64,000 nucleotides of DNA from Marinimicrobium sp038419845 (GTDB lineage Bacteria; Pseudomonadota; Gammaproteobacteria; Pseudomonadales; Cellvibrionaceae). The position numbers and the translations under genes are program-made. This document shows, piece after piece, positions 1-11,001 of this stretch. The DNA is taken from positions 54,533 through 118,532 of the forward strand of contig NZ_JBCAQT010000016.1 in assembly GCF_038419845.1 (NCBI RefSeq), written 5' to 3'. The notes under the pieces are model-generated. The model was not told the DNA's origin. It saw only the letters and a list, made by a program, of their open reading frames with translations, and searched no databases. Each line of letters begins with the position of its first letter. Positions within the stretch are counted from its first letter, which is position 1.

Positions 1-450
1 GCTGGCGTGGTCGGCGCGCTCGAGCAGCGGCAGCAGTGCCTGGGTGAGCATGAAGGGCGCGTTGACATTCACATGCATGACCCGCAGCCAGGCGTCGGCC
101 GCGTAGTTGGCAATGGGCGTGCGCTCTCCCAGGTCGCTGGCGTTGTGCAGCAGCCCGTCCACCCGACCGAACTCGTCGTTCAGGGCATCGGACAGATCGC
201 GGTAGTCTTTTTCCACCGCGCCTTCGAAATTGATCGGGTAGATGGCTGGCTGGGGGCCGCCGGCCTGCTCGATTTCGTCGTAGACTTTTTCCAGCTTGGC
301 CAGGGTGCGCCCCAGCAACACCACGGTGGCGCGGTGCTCGGCAAAGGTTTTGGCGGCAACCCGGCCAATCCCGTCGCCAGCCCCGGTCACCACAATAATC
401 TTGTCTTTCAGCAGACTGGGGGCGGGTTGGTATTGATCCGGTAATTCCAT
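1..450 (-). CDS. yciK: YciK-type short-chain dehydrogenase/reductase (partial, C-terminus off the window)
   Basis: Classical SDR oxidoreductase of the YciK group; substrate unknown. The first 150 residues are visible. They show the Rossmann glycine motif VTGAGDGIG near residues 21-29, the LLHNAS motif of the NAD(P)-binding core (the NAG position of other SDRs), and the NVNAPFMLTQALLPLL helix typical of YciK. The catalytic Tyr-x-x-x-Lys lies beyond the window edge. The start ATG is at 450-448 on the minus strand, giving MELPDQYQPAP. It is the last gene of a minus-strand group mtaD-ubiG-mupP-yciK, the order known from Pseudomonas, but 181 bp of REP-containing DNA separate it from mupP. Family assignment is secure; function is not. 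Confidence 0.88.
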   Translation of the reverse strand, partial: MELPDQYQPAPSLLKDKIIVVTGAGDGIGRVAAKTFAEHRATVVLLGRTLAKLEKVYDEIEQAGGPQPAIYPINFEGAVEKDYRDLSDALNDEFGRVDGLLHNASDLGERTPIANYAADAWLRVMHVNVNAPFMLTQALLPLLERADHAS

Positions 451-489
451 AAAAAGGCTCTTCTTCTCTCGATTCGGTTAAACATTTCC

Positions 490-606
490 GTAGGGTGGGT
501 TCCGCCCACCAAAAACCCGGTGGGGAAACCCCACCCTACCATCTCTTCCGCTACTCTCTGAGACTTTCCACAATCCCCAGTTTCTGTAGGGTGGGCTCCG
601 CCCACC
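490..606. repeat. Three REP palindromes between mupP and yciK
   Basis: Copies at 490-510 (plus), 519-539 (minus) and 586-606 (plus). Each has a GTAG foot followed by a palindrome of the type GGTGGGCTCCGCCCACC. The first two face each other as a BIME-like pair. The GTAG foot plus hairpin is the format recognised by REP-associated tyrosine transposases (RAYTs). No RAYT gene is in the window, so mobilisation in trans is inferred. Confidence 0.85.
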
Positions 607-661
607 GAGGCAAACGTCCCATGCTCTTCCGCTACTCTCTGAGACTCTCGACAATCCCCAG
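543..661. repeat. Direct repeat of the mupP 3' end flanking a REP
   Basis: Positions 543-580 repeat 624-661 with 36 of 38 bases identical and an offset of 81 bp. The second copy encodes the last codons of mupP including its stop (632-634). The first is a non-coding duplicate downstream of the gene. A REP (586-606) lies between the two copies. Confidence 0.85.
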
Positions 662-1303
662 AATCTCCGAGGCATGCTCCACACGGAAGTCCGCCCCCCA
701 GGCATCGATATCATCCCCCTCTTCAATATAGCCATAGGCGGCCGCCAGGGTCACCGAGCCGGCCCGCTGGCCGCATTCGATATCGCGCTGATGATCGCCC
801 AGGTAAAGAATATGCTCGGGCTCGCAGCCGAGATGTTTGGCCGCAAGATAGAGCGACTCGGGATGGGGTTTGCGTTCCGCTACATGGTCGGGGCAGATGA
901 TGCTCTCCGGCGCCGGCTTCAGGTCCAGGGCCTTCATCAGGGGCAGGGTGTAGGTTGCCGGTTTATTGGTGGCGATGCCCCAGGGCAGGCCCCATTGTTC
1001 CAGTCGGTCCAGTACGGCCTGAATGCCCGGAAACAGCCGGGAGTGGGTCGCCAGATTGTCACTGTAGATCTCCAGCAATCGCTCGCGCAGGGGCAGAAAA
1101 TCGGTGTGCTCCGGGGTGATGTCGAAGGCCAGACACACCAGAGCGCGAGCCCCGTTGGACACACTGCGGCGGATGGTCTCGGCTGGTAGGGGCGGGAGGT
1201 CGTATTCCGCCCGCAGTTTGTTCACCACCACCACAAAGTCCGGAGCGGTGTCGAGTAGGGTGCCGTCCAGGTCGAACACCAGGGCGCGGATGTCTCGTTT
1301 CAT
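632..1303 (-). CDS. mupP: N-acetylmuramic acid 6-phosphate phosphatase / phosphoglycolate phosphatase-like HAD hydrolase
   Basis: HAD-superfamily phosphatase, 223 residues. Motif I is FDLDGTLLDT at residues 10-19 (nucleophile D11, acid/base D13). The motif III lysine lies in AERKPHPES and motif IV is YLGDHQRDIE. Gph-like proteins next to ubiG and yciK in Pseudomonas are MupP, which dephosphorylates MurNAc-6-P in peptidoglycan recycling; the name rests on this context. ATG 1303 is preferred to the in-frame 1333 start, because 1303 leaves 10 nt after the ubiG stop whereas 1333 would overlap ubiG by 20 nt. The alternative is a plain phosphoglycolate phosphatase (Gph), which cannot be excluded from sequence alone. 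Confidence 0.82.
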   Translation of the reverse strand: MKRDIRALVFDLDGTLLDTAPDFVVVVNKLRAEYDLPPLPAETIRRSVSNGARALVCLAFDITPEHTDFLPLRERLLEIYSDNLATHSRLFPGIQAVLDRLEQWGLPWGIATNKPATYTLPLMKALDLKPAPESIICPDHVAERKPHPESLYLAAKHLGCEPEHILYLGDHQRDIECGQRAGSVTLAAAYGYIEEGDDIDAWGADFRVEHASEILGIVESLRE

Positions 1304-1313
1304 GGGTGCGTCT

Positions 1314-2015
1314 CTAGCCGGCGTGCTGTGCATGCAATAGGTAATTGACGCTTACGTCCCCGCTCGTGAGCTTGTAGCGCCGGGTCAGCGGGTTGTAGGT
1401 CATACCGGTCAGGGTCTTGAGTTCCAGGTCGGAAGCACGCAGCCAGCGCCCCAGCTCCGAGGGGCGGATGAATTTGCGGTAATCGTGGGTGCCTCTGGGC
1501 AATAGCTTGAGCACATATTCGGCGCCCAGAATGGCAAACACATAGGACTTGGGGTTGCGATTGATGGTGGAGAAGTAAACGTGGCCCCCCGGGCGCACCA
1601 GCCGGGCACAGGCGGCGACGATGGAGGCCGGGTCGGGCACATGCTCGAGCATCTCCAGGCAGGTGACGATGTCGTACTGGCCGGGCTCCTGCTCAGCCAG
1701 GTCCTCGGCGGTGATCTGCCGGTAGTCGATGTCCAGACCACTCTGCTGGGCATGCAGGCGGGCCACCGCCAGGGGCGCCTCGCCCATGTCGATGCCGCTG
1801 GCGACCGCGCCGCGCTGGGCGAGCGCCTCGGTCAGAATGCCGCCGCCACAGCCCACATCCAGCACGGTTTTGCCCGCGACCGGGGAGTGCTGATCAATAA
1901 AGTTGGCGCGCAACGGGTTGATCTCATGAAGCGGCTTGAACTCGCTGTCCGGGTCCCACCAGCGACTGGCCAGGGCCTCGAACTTGGCTATTTCCGCGTT
2001 ATCAACATTGCTCAT
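1314..2015 (-). CDS. ubiG: Bifunctional 3-demethylubiquinol / 2-polyprenyl-6-hydroxyphenol O-methyltransferase
   Basis: UbiG performs both O-methylations of ubiquinone biosynthesis using S-adenosylmethionine. The 233-residue protein begins MSNVDNAEIAKFEALASRWW, a characteristic UbiG N-terminus. The SAM-binding motif I is VLDVGCGGGILTEALA, and the post-motif region has CLEMLEHVPDP. Length is normal for the family. A GGAG lies 11 nt upstream of the ATG. The gene sits 28 nt after mtaD and 10 nt before mupP, so the three are probably cotranscribed. Confidence 0.95.
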   Translation of the reverse strand: MSNVDNAEIAKFEALASRWWDPDSEFKPLHEINPLRANFIDQHSPVAGKTVLDVGCGGGILTEALAQRGAVASGIDMGEAPLAVARLHAQQSGLDIDYRQITAEDLAEQEPGQYDIVTCLEMLEHVPDPASIVAACARLVRPGGHVYFSTINRNPKSYVFAILGAEYVLKLLPRGTHDYRKFIRPSELGRWLRASDLELKTLTGMTYNPLTRRYKLTSGDVSVNYLLHAQHAG

Positions 2016-2043
2016 CGGGTTGGTTGCTCCACAGTTTAGATCC

Positions 2044-3366
2044 CTACTGGCTGATCTGCTGGCGCCACCAGCGCGACTTGCCGATCAGTTCGCGTTCATT
2101 CAGCGTCTGCAACTGCCGGCTCAGCAGCACCGCGCGCCCGGCCACCCAGACGTGAGTGACACGGTGGCCGCTGTTGGTATAGACCAACTGCGACACCGGA
2201 TTGTATACGGGCTGGGCCGCAAGTTCGCTCAATTCGACGGCGGTAATATCCGCCGCCTTGCCCACCTCCAGTGAGCCGATCTGGTCTTCCAGTCCCAGCG
2301 CCCGGGCGCCACCCAGGGTGGCCATGCGCAGAGCGCTGTGGGCATCCAGGGCCTCGGCCCGGCCCGAGACCGCCTTGGCCAGAAGTGCGGCGGTTTTCAT
2401 CTCGCTCATCAGATCCAGATCATTGTTGCTGGCCGCGCCATCGGTCCCGAGCGCCACATTGATCCCCGCATCCAGCAGCGTCTGCACCGGGCAGAAACCG
2501 CTGGCGAGCTTCAGATTCGACTCGGGGCAGTGGACCACATGGGCACCGGACTCACTCAACAGCGCGACATCCGTGTCATCCACCTGCGTCATGTGCACAC
2601 ACTGGGTGAGCGGCGAGAGCAGCCCCAGGTCCGCCAGCCGCTGAGTCGGGCGCTTGCCGTGCTGCTCCAGCGACTCGGCCACCTCCTTGGCGGTTTCATG
2701 CAGATGGATATGAATGGGCGCGTCCAGCTCCTGCGCCAGAGTCGCCACCCGCTTGAGCGGCTCGTCGGACATCGTGTAGGGCGAGTGGGGCCCAAAACCG
2801 ACCGTAATCAGATTGCTGGCGCGGAAATCGTCGTGCAGCGCCAGGCCCTTGCGAAAATACTCCTCCGGACCACTGCCCCAGGCTGTGGCAAAGTCCAGGA
2901 TCGGAAAAGCGATCTGCGCCCGCATATGCGCCTGCTGAGCCGCCTGCGCCGCCTGCTCCGGGAAAAAGTACATATCACTGAAACAGGTCGTCCCGCTGCG
3001 GATCATCTCCGCCATCGCCAGCTCCGTCCCGTCGCGCACCATGTCCTCATTCACCCACTGACCTTCGGCCGGCCAGATATGGTCATGGAGCCACTCCTTG
3101 AGCGGCAGATCATCGGCAATACCGCGCAACAGACTCATCGCCGCATGCCCATGAGCATTCACCAGACCCGGCATCAGCACATGATTGCCCAGGTTGATCA
3201 CTTGCTCGGCCTCAAACCGCTTATCCGCCTCCGACTGCGGCACCAGCGCCTGAATCACACCGCCGCGTATGGCCAGGGCACAGTTCTCAAACACCCGGTT
3301 CTCGGGCACCACCGGCACAATCCAGCGCGCCTTGATAAGCAAATTCACCGTTTCTGGGGCTGCCAT
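2044..3366 (-). CDS. mtaD: 5-methylthioadenosine / S-adenosylhomocysteine deaminase (TRZ/ATZ amidohydrolase)
   Basis: Metal-dependent amidohydrolase, 440 residues, predicted to deaminate methylthioadenosine or S-adenosylhomocysteine. The metal motif is HGHAAMSLLRG; further ligands lie in IHIHLHETAKE and GFGPHSPYTMSD, and the catalytic Asp in LGTDGAASNNDLDL. Start ATG 3366 gives MAAPETVNLLIKARW, matching the family N-terminus; a longer in-frame start at 3441 adds 25 residues unlike the family. First gene of the mtaD-ubiG-mupP-yciK group and divergent from gyrA. Pseudomonas has mtnA between mtaD and gyrA; that gene is absent here. Confidence 0.9.
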   Translation of the reverse strand: MAAPETVNLLIKARWIVPVVPENRVFENCALAIRGGVIQALVPQSEADKRFEAEQVINLGNHVLMPGLVNAHGHAAMSLLRGIADDLPLKEWLHDHIWPAEGQWVNEDMVRDGTELAMAEMIRSGTTCFSDMYFFPEQAAQAAQQAHMRAQIAFPILDFATAWGSGPEEYFRKGLALHDDFRASNLITVGFGPHSPYTMSDEPLKRVATLAQELDAPIHIHLHETAKEVAESLEQHGKRPTQRLADLGLLSPLTQCVHMTQVDDTDVALLSESGAHVVHCPESNLKLASGFCPVQTLLDAGINVALGTDGAASNNDLDLMSEMKTAALLAKAVSGRAEALDAHSALRMATLGGARALGLEDQIGSLEVGKAADITAVELSELAAQPVYNPVSQLVYTNSGHRVTHVWVAGRAVLLSRQLQTLNERELIGKSRWWRQQISQ

Positions 3367-3851
3367 AACAACAAATCCTGAGAAAAATCTCCAAAGGCGG
3401 GCAGTATACCCCGAAAACCCGCCATTCTGCAGGCCCGGCACGGCTTACCGCCCACGACACCCTCCACCGGGCGCCACCGCCGCCCCCGGGACCCAAAACC
3501 ACTGTAGAATCACCCCCTTAGCCGGTTTTTATGGTAGAATTCTGCGCTTTATGTGGTAGCTGCAAAAGCTCGCACGCGAGCCCATGGAGGCTCTGTAGGT
3601 GTTCGGGCGCTACGAAGCTCGTAGGCCCGATTTGGGCGTTTGCTTTCCAGGACCGTGAGCCGTGGGACTAGCGCTCTCGAGTTTACAGGGACGTACTTGC
3701 AACGTGTCCTGGAAAGCAAACGCCCGAAGCGGGCCGACCTTGAATACCGGCACAAACTGAATTCAAGTGATTGTTTGGAGTACCAGAACCAGCCGCGCGA
3801 CAACCCGCGGTTGTTTAACCGACGTTTGATAATAAGGAACTCAGCGAGTCC
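3367..3851. other. Divergent mtaD/gyrA intergenic region
   Basis: 485 bp without a gene. It must hold the gyrA promoter; GTAGAAT occurs twice (near 3504 and 3534) as possible -10 sequences, but neither has a convincing -35. Most of 3545-3740 is palindromic DNA, dominated by the stem-loop element at 3624-3736. Short ORFs across it run through the palindrome and look spurious. Confidence 0.6.
3624..3736 (+). repeat. Variable-stem palindromic element, copy A
   Basis: Arms 3634-3653 and 3706-3725 are a perfect 20-bp inverted repeat around a 52-nt loop. The outside is bounded by GGCCCGATTTGGG and CCCGAAGCGGGCC, which themselves partly pair. Two further copies (46896-47005 minus, 53758-53870 plus) share the flanks and loop features (GGGAC/GGGATG blocks, GTGTC before the right arm) but have unrelated arms. 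It sits in the leader region of gyrA. Confidence 0.85.
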
Positions 3852-6428
<2,577 letters not shown>

Positions 6429-6441
6429 CGAAACCCGAGTT

Positions 6442-7542
6442 ATGAGTGAAGACAAGAAACTGCGGCAGCTGCGCGATCGCATTGACCAGATTGATGAGCA
6501 AATCGGACAGCTGATTTCCGAGCGCGCCAGCTGCGCCCAGGAAGTGGCCGATGTGAAAAAGGCCGAGCTGGGCACCGCCTATGCCAGCCAGACCTTCTAT
6601 CGCCCGGAGCGCGAAGCCCAGGTGTTGCGCAAGGCCATGGAGCGCAATAAAGGCCCGCTCAGCAATGAGGAAATGGCGCGTCTGTTTCGCGAGATCATGT
6701 CCGCCTGTCTGGCCCTGGAGCAACCGATCAAGGTCGCATTTCTCGGCCCGGAGGGCACCTTCACCCAGCAGGCCGCACTGAAGCATTTTGGTCACTCGGC
6801 GGTGGCCATGCCGTTTTCGGCCATCGACGAAGTCTTTCGCGAAGTGGAAGCCGGCGCGGTCAATTACGGCGTGGTGCCAGTGGAAAATTCCACCGAGGGG
6901 GTGGTCAATCACACCCTCGACAACTTCATGACCTCCAACCTGAAAATCTGCGGTGAAGTGGAGCTGCGCATCCACCAGAACCTGCTGATTTCCGACGTCA
7001 CCGACGTCAAGAGCATTACCCGCATCTACTCTCACGCTCAGTCACTGGCCCAGTGCCGTAAGTGGCTGGATGCGCACTATCCCAAAGCCGAGCGGGTCGC
7101 GGTCAGCAGCAACGCCGAAGCGGCCAAGCGATTGAAGGGCGAGTGGAACGCCGCGGCCATTGCCGGCGGGATGGCGGCCGAATTGTACGAGCTGAAAATT
7201 CTGGCCGAAAAAATTGAAGACGAGCCGGACAACTCCACCCGGTTTTTGATCATCGGGACCGAATCCGTCCCGGCCAGCGGCGATGACAAAACCTCGCTGG
7301 TGGTGGCGATGCGCAATGAGCCCGGCGCGCTGCACAATCTGCTCGAGCCCTTTCACCGGCACGATATTGACTTGACCCGGGTGGAATCCCGCCCGTCCCG
7401 CACCGGCGCCTGGACCTATGTGTTCTTCATCGATTTCAGCGGCCATGCCGGGGATCCGGTGGTCAGCAAGGTGCTAAAGGAAGTCTCCTCCCGTGCGGCG
7501 GATCTGAAGCTGCTCGGCTCCTATCCCAAAGCGGTACTTTAG
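6442..7542 (+). CDS. pheA: Bifunctional chorismate mutase / prephenate dehydratase (P-protein)
   Basis: Converts chorismate to prephenate and then phenylpyruvate in phenylalanine synthesis; 366 residues. Residues 1-90 form an AroQ-type mutase (LRDRIDQIDEQIGQLISERA). About 95-270 is the dehydratase (FLGPEGTFTQQAAL; PVENSTEGVVNHTLD), and about 280-360 an ACT domain (EPGALHNLLEPF; ESRPSRTGAWTYVFFID) for phenylalanine feedback. ATG 6442 gives MSEDKKLRQLRDR; an in-frame start inside gyrA (6355) would add 29 unrelated residues. It follows gyrA by 13 nt. In Pseudomonas serC lies between them; here it does not. Confidence 0.96.
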   Translation: MSEDKKLRQLRDRIDQIDEQIGQLISERASCAQEVADVKKAELGTAYASQTFYRPEREAQVLRKAMERNKGPLSNEEMARLFREIMSACLALEQPIKVAFLGPEGTFTQQAALKHFGHSAVAMPFSAIDEVFREVEAGAVNYGVVPVENSTEGVVNHTLDNFMTSNLKICGEVELRIHQNLLISDVTDVKSITRIYSHAQSLAQCRKWLDAHYPKAERVAVSSNAEAAKRLKGEWNAAAIAGGMAAELYELKILAEKIEDEPDNSTRFLIIGTESVPASGDDKTSLVVAMRNEPGALHNLLEPFHRHDIDLTRVESRPSRTGAWTYVFFIDFSGHAGDPVVSKVLKEVSSRAADLKLLGSYPKAVL

Positions 7543-7566
7543 CCTCTTTATGTCTGGGACCTCGAC

Positions 7567-9834
7567 ATGAGTGATTCAGCCTTCCCTGCATCGCCCACAT
7601 CGCCCCCGGGCGGCGAGCCCGTTATTGGCAAGCTGGTCGTGGTGGGCCTGGGCCTGATCGGCGGCAGTCTGGCCGCCGGATTGAAATTGCGTGGTGCCTG
7701 CCGGGAGACCATTGGTGTGGTTCGCCGCGCCGAGACCGGGCGCAAGGCGCTGGAGCTGGGCGTGGTTGATCGGGTCAGTGCGTCGCTGGAAGAGCTGGCG
7801 CCGGAGCTGGGGGAGGGCGATGTGGTCTTTATCGCCGTGCCCACGCTCTCGGTAGAGAGCGTTCTGCAGACACTGCATGACTGCGTGGCCGATACGGTGA
7901 CTGTGACCGACGGCGCCAGCGTCAAGGGCAGTGTCCAACGCGCCGTGGAGAAAGTCTACGGCGCCATGCCCCCGCAGTTTGTGCTCGGCCATCCCATTGC
8001 CGGTTCCGAGCGCAGTGGCGTGACCGCCGCCAATCCCGACCTGTACGAACAGCATCGTGTCATCCTGACTCCACTGCCGGAAACCGGAGTCGAGCACCGG
8101 GAGCGCGTGCGCAATATCTGGCAGGCGGTGGGCGCGGAAGTGCTGGAGATGTCGGTGGCCGAACACGATCAGGTGCTGGGCGCCACGAGTCATTTGCCTC
8201 ACGCCATTGCCTACTCGCTGGTGGATACCCTGGCGGAGGATATCGGCAACCCGAATATTTTCCGCTACGCGGCGGGTGGCTTTCGCGATTTCACCCGTAT
8301 CGCCTCCAGCGACCCGGTGATGTGGCACGACATCATGAAGGCCAACCGGGGCGCGGTGCTCGATTCACTGGACCTGTTCATTGACAATCTGACCCGCCTG
8401 CGCGGCGCCATCGATCGGGAAGATGGTGAATACCTGCTGGGCGTATTTACCCGGGCCAAGGCGGCGCGGGATCACTTTACCAATATCTTAGCCAAGAGGG
8501 CGTTCGTACCTGCCATGACCACTGCGAAAATAGACTACCTGCTTCAGCCCGGCGGCCAGGTGACCGGCACCATTCGCGTCCCCGGTGACAAATCCATTTC
8601 TCACCGCTCGATCATGCTCGGCTCACTGGCCGAAGGTGTGACCGAGGTGGAGGGGTTTCTGGAAGGGGAGGACGCCCTGGCGACGCTCCAGGCCTTTCGC
8701 GATATGGGTGTGGTCATCGAAGGCCCGAGTGAAGGCCGGGTAAAAATCCACGGCGTGGGCCTGCAGGGCCTGAAGGCCCCCAAAAAGCCGCTCTATATCG
8801 GCAACTCGGGCACCACCATCCGCCTCATGTCCGGCATTCTGGCGGGGCAGGCGTTCGACAGTGAAATCAGCGGTGACGTCTCTCTGGCCAAGCGCCCCAT
8901 GGATCGGGTGGCCAACCCCCTGCGGGAAATGGGTGCTGTGGTGGATACCGCCGAGGGTGGCCGCCCGCCATTGAAGATCAAGGGCGGCCAGCCGCTCAAG
9001 GGCATCGACTACCACCTGCCCATGGCCAGCGCCCAGGTGAAATCCTGCGTACTGCTCGCCGGCCTCTATGCCGAGGGCACCACGCGGGTCACCGAGCCGG
9101 CGCCCACCCGGGATCACACCGAGCGGATGCTCACCGGCTTCGGCTATTCCGTGTCGCGCGACGGCGCCGTGGCTGAATTGACCGGGGGCGGTAAGCTCAC
9201 CGGCACCAAAATTGAAGTGCCCGCCGATATTTCATCGGCCACCTTCTATATGGTCGCGGCCAGTATTGCGCCGGGTTCGGATCTGACGCTGACCCATGTG
9301 GGTATCAACCCCACGCGTATCGGCGTGATCAACATTCTCCAGGCCATGGGCGCCGATCTCACCCTGAGCAACGAGCGCACCGTGGGCGGTGAACCGGTGG
9401 CGGATATCCGTGTACGGTACGCGCCGCTCAAGGGCATCCACATCCCCGAAGACCAGGTCCCCCTGGCCATCGATGAGTTTCCGGCGCTGTTTATCGCGGC
9501 GGCCTGCGCCGAAGGCAAGACGGTACTCACCGGCGCCGGCGAGCTGCGCGTGAAGGAGAGCGACCGCATCCAGGCCATGGCCGATGGTCTGCACACCCTG
9601 GGCATCGACGCTCAGCCTACAGAGGATGGCATCGTGATTGTGGGTGGCCCTATGGGCGGGGGTGAGGTGGAAACCCATCACGACCATCGCATCGCCATGT
9701 CATTTGCCATCGCGGCGCTGCGGGCCAGTCAGCCCATCCGCGTGAAAGACGCCACCAATGTGGCCACGTCTTTCCCGACGTTTGTCGAGCTGGCGAAACA
9801 GACTGGAATATCCTTAGAAGTAATCGATCGTTAG
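7567..9834 (+). CDS. tyrA-aroA: Prephenate dehydrogenase fused to 3-phosphoshikimate 1-carboxyvinyltransferase (EPSP synthase)
   Basis: A 755-residue fusion of two aromatic-pathway enzymes. Residues 20-310 are a TyrA dehydrogenase with Rossmann motif VVGLGLIGGSLAAGLK, HPIAGSERSGV and ATSHLPHAIAYSL. From about M317 comes EPSP synthase: VPGDKSISHRS, GNSGTTIRLMSG, MASAQVKSCVLLAGL, RDHTERML and LRVKESDRIQAMADGL. The PEP-site motif GNSGTTIRL is of the Bacillus/CP4-like (class II) form rather than the E. coli GNAGTAMRP form. The same fusion occurs in Pseudomonas, where hisC2 precedes it and cmk-rpsA follow; here pheA precedes it directly (24 nt) and cysD follows. No stop or frameshift lies between the halves. 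Confidence 0.95.
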   Translation: MSDSAFPASPTSPPGGEPVIGKLVVVGLGLIGGSLAAGLKLRGACRETIGVVRRAETGRKALELGVVDRVSASLEELAPELGEGDVVFIAVPTLSVESVLQTLHDCVADTVTVTDGASVKGSVQRAVEKVYGAMPPQFVLGHPIAGSERSGVTAANPDLYEQHRVILTPLPETGVEHRERVRNIWQAVGAEVLEMSVAEHDQVLGATSHLPHAIAYSLVDTLAEDIGNPNIFRYAAGGFRDFTRIASSDPVMWHDIMKANRGAVLDSLDLFIDNLTRLRGAIDREDGEYLLGVFTRAKAARDHFTNILAKRAFVPAMTTAKIDYLLQPGGQVTGTIRVPGDKSISHRSIMLGSLAEGVTEVEGFLEGEDALATLQAFRDMGVVIEGPSEGRVKIHGVGLQGLKAPKKPLYIGNSGTTIRLMSGILAGQAFDSEISGDVSLAKRPMDRVANPLREMGAVVDTAEGGRPPLKIKGGQPLKGIDYHLPMASAQVKSCVLLAGLYAEGTTRVTEPAPTRDHTERMLTGFGYSVSRDGAVAELTGGGKLTGTKIEVPADISSATFYMVAASIAPGSDLTLTHVGINPTRIGVINILQAMGADLTLSNERTVGGEPVADIRVRYAPLKGIHIPEDQVPLAIDEFPALFIAAACAEGKTVLTGAGELRVKESDRIQAMADGLHTLGIDAQPTEDGIVIVGGPMGGGEVETHHDHRIAMSFAIAALRASQPIRVKDATNVATSFPTFVELAKQTGISLEVIDR

Positions 9835-9860
9835 AGAAGCGGTACATATTACTTTATAAT
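9831..9860 (+). promoter_or_regulatory. Candidate sigma-70 promoter for cysD
   Basis: A perfect -10 TATAAT at 9855-9860, with TTAGAG at 9831-9836 (18-nt spacer) as a weak -35. A weak -35 would fit an activator-dependent (CysB-type) promoter, but no operator is clear. It starts within the last codons of aroA. Confidence 0.4.
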
Positions 9861-9911
9861 GCGCCCAGCTTAACCTGAAACCAACTTTGATCACCTGACA
9901 GTGTGAGTGGA

Positions 9912-10823
9912 ATGTCTGACCAATATAACCTGACCCATCTGAAACAACTGGAAGCGGAGAGTATTCACATCATCCGCGAAGTCGCCGCCGAATTCGACAA
10001 CCCGGTGATGCTCTACTCCATCGGTAAAGACTCGGCCGTGATGATGCACCTGGCCCAGAAGGCTTTTTATCCGGGTAAACCGCCGTTCCCGTTGATGCAC
10101 ATTGATACCACCTGGAAGTTTCGCGAGATGATCGAATTTCGCGACAACCGGTTGAAAGAGCTGGGGTGGGATCTGATTGTCCACATCAACGAAGAGGGTG
10201 TGCAGATGGGTGTGGGCCCCTTCACCCACGGCAGTGCCAAGCATACCGACATCATGAAGACCCAGGCGCTGAAGCAGGCGCTGAACAAGTACAAGTTTGA
10301 CGCCGCCTTTGGTGGCGCGCGCCGGGACGAGGAAAAATCCCGGGCCAAAGAGCGTGTGTATTCGTTCCGCGACAAGCACCACCGCTGGGACCCGAAGAAT
10401 CAGCGTCCCGAACTCTGGAACATCTACAACGGCCGGGTGGACCAGGGCGAGAGCATTCGCGTCTTCCCGCTGTCGAACTGGACCGAGCTGGATATCTGGC
10501 AGTACATCCACCTGGAAGATATTCCTCTGGTGCCCCTGTACTTTGCCGCCAAGCGTCCGGTGGTGGAGCGCGACGGCACCCTGATCATGGTCGACGACGA
10601 TCGCATGCCGCTGGAGCCGGGCGAGAAGCCGCAGGAAAAAATGGTGCGCTTCCGCACCCTGGGCTGCTATCCGCTGACCGGCGCCGTGGAGTCCGAGGCA
10701 ACCACACTGCCGGAAATCATCCAGGAAATGCTGCTGACCAAAACCTCCGAGCGCCAGGGCCGCGTGATCGATCACGACAGCGCCGCCTCCATGGAGAAGA
10801 AAAAGCAGGAAGGGTATTTCTAG
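9912..10823 (+). CDS. cysD: Sulfate adenylyltransferase subunit 2
   Basis: Catalytic subunit of ATP sulfurylase, which makes APS from sulfate and ATP with CysN; 303 residues. It shows the PP-loop motif SIGKDS (residues 36-41), the PAPS-reductase-family signature FGGARRDEEKSRAKERVYSFRD in two overlapping pieces, and the conserved C-terminus KKKQEGYF. ATG 9912 gives MSDQYNLTHLKQLEAES, matching CysD; a GTG three codons earlier (9903) is less likely. cysN follows after 178 bp containing three REPs, an unusually long gap for this gene pair. Confidence 0.97.
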   Translation: MSDQYNLTHLKQLEAESIHIIREVAAEFDNPVMLYSIGKDSAVMMHLAQKAFYPGKPPFPLMHIDTTWKFREMIEFRDNRLKELGWDLIVHINEEGVQMGVGPFTHGSAKHTDIMKTQALKQALNKYKFDAAFGGARRDEEKSRAKERVYSFRDKHHRWDPKNQRPELWNIYNGRVDQGESIRVFPLSNWTELDIWQYIHLEDIPLVPLYFAAKRPVVERDGTLIMVDDDRMPLEPGEKPQEKMVRFRTLGCYPLTGAVESEATTLPEIIQEMLLTKTSERQGRVIDHDSAASMEKKKQEGYF

Positions 10824-10830
10824 GCCATAA

Positions 10831-10961
10831 GTAGGGTGGGCTCCGCCCACCGGGAACCAGAACAGGTTCTGTAGGGCGGATAAGCCTAAGGCGCATCCGC
10901 CATAGCGCCAAATCCGCCACCCAAGATTTGAATACAGCCCGTAGGGTGGGCTCCGCCCACC
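10831..10961. repeat. Three REPs between cysD and cysN
   Basis: 10831-10851 and 10941-10961 are the GGTGGGCTCCGCCCACC type. 10871-10901 is the longer type, GGCGGATAAGC...GCGCATCCGCC. All have a GTAG foot on the plus strand. They occupy most of the gap inside a two-gene operon and would form strong hairpins in its mRNA. Confidence 0.9.
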
Positions 10962-11001
10962 AAACACTGACAACCAAGACAGACAAGATTCGAGACGGAC
11001 T

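Noticed and set aside
3624..3736. Integron attC sites as an explanation of the variable-stem elements
   Set aside because: No integrase or cassette array, elements are far apart and lie on both strands, and the ends are not attC core sites.
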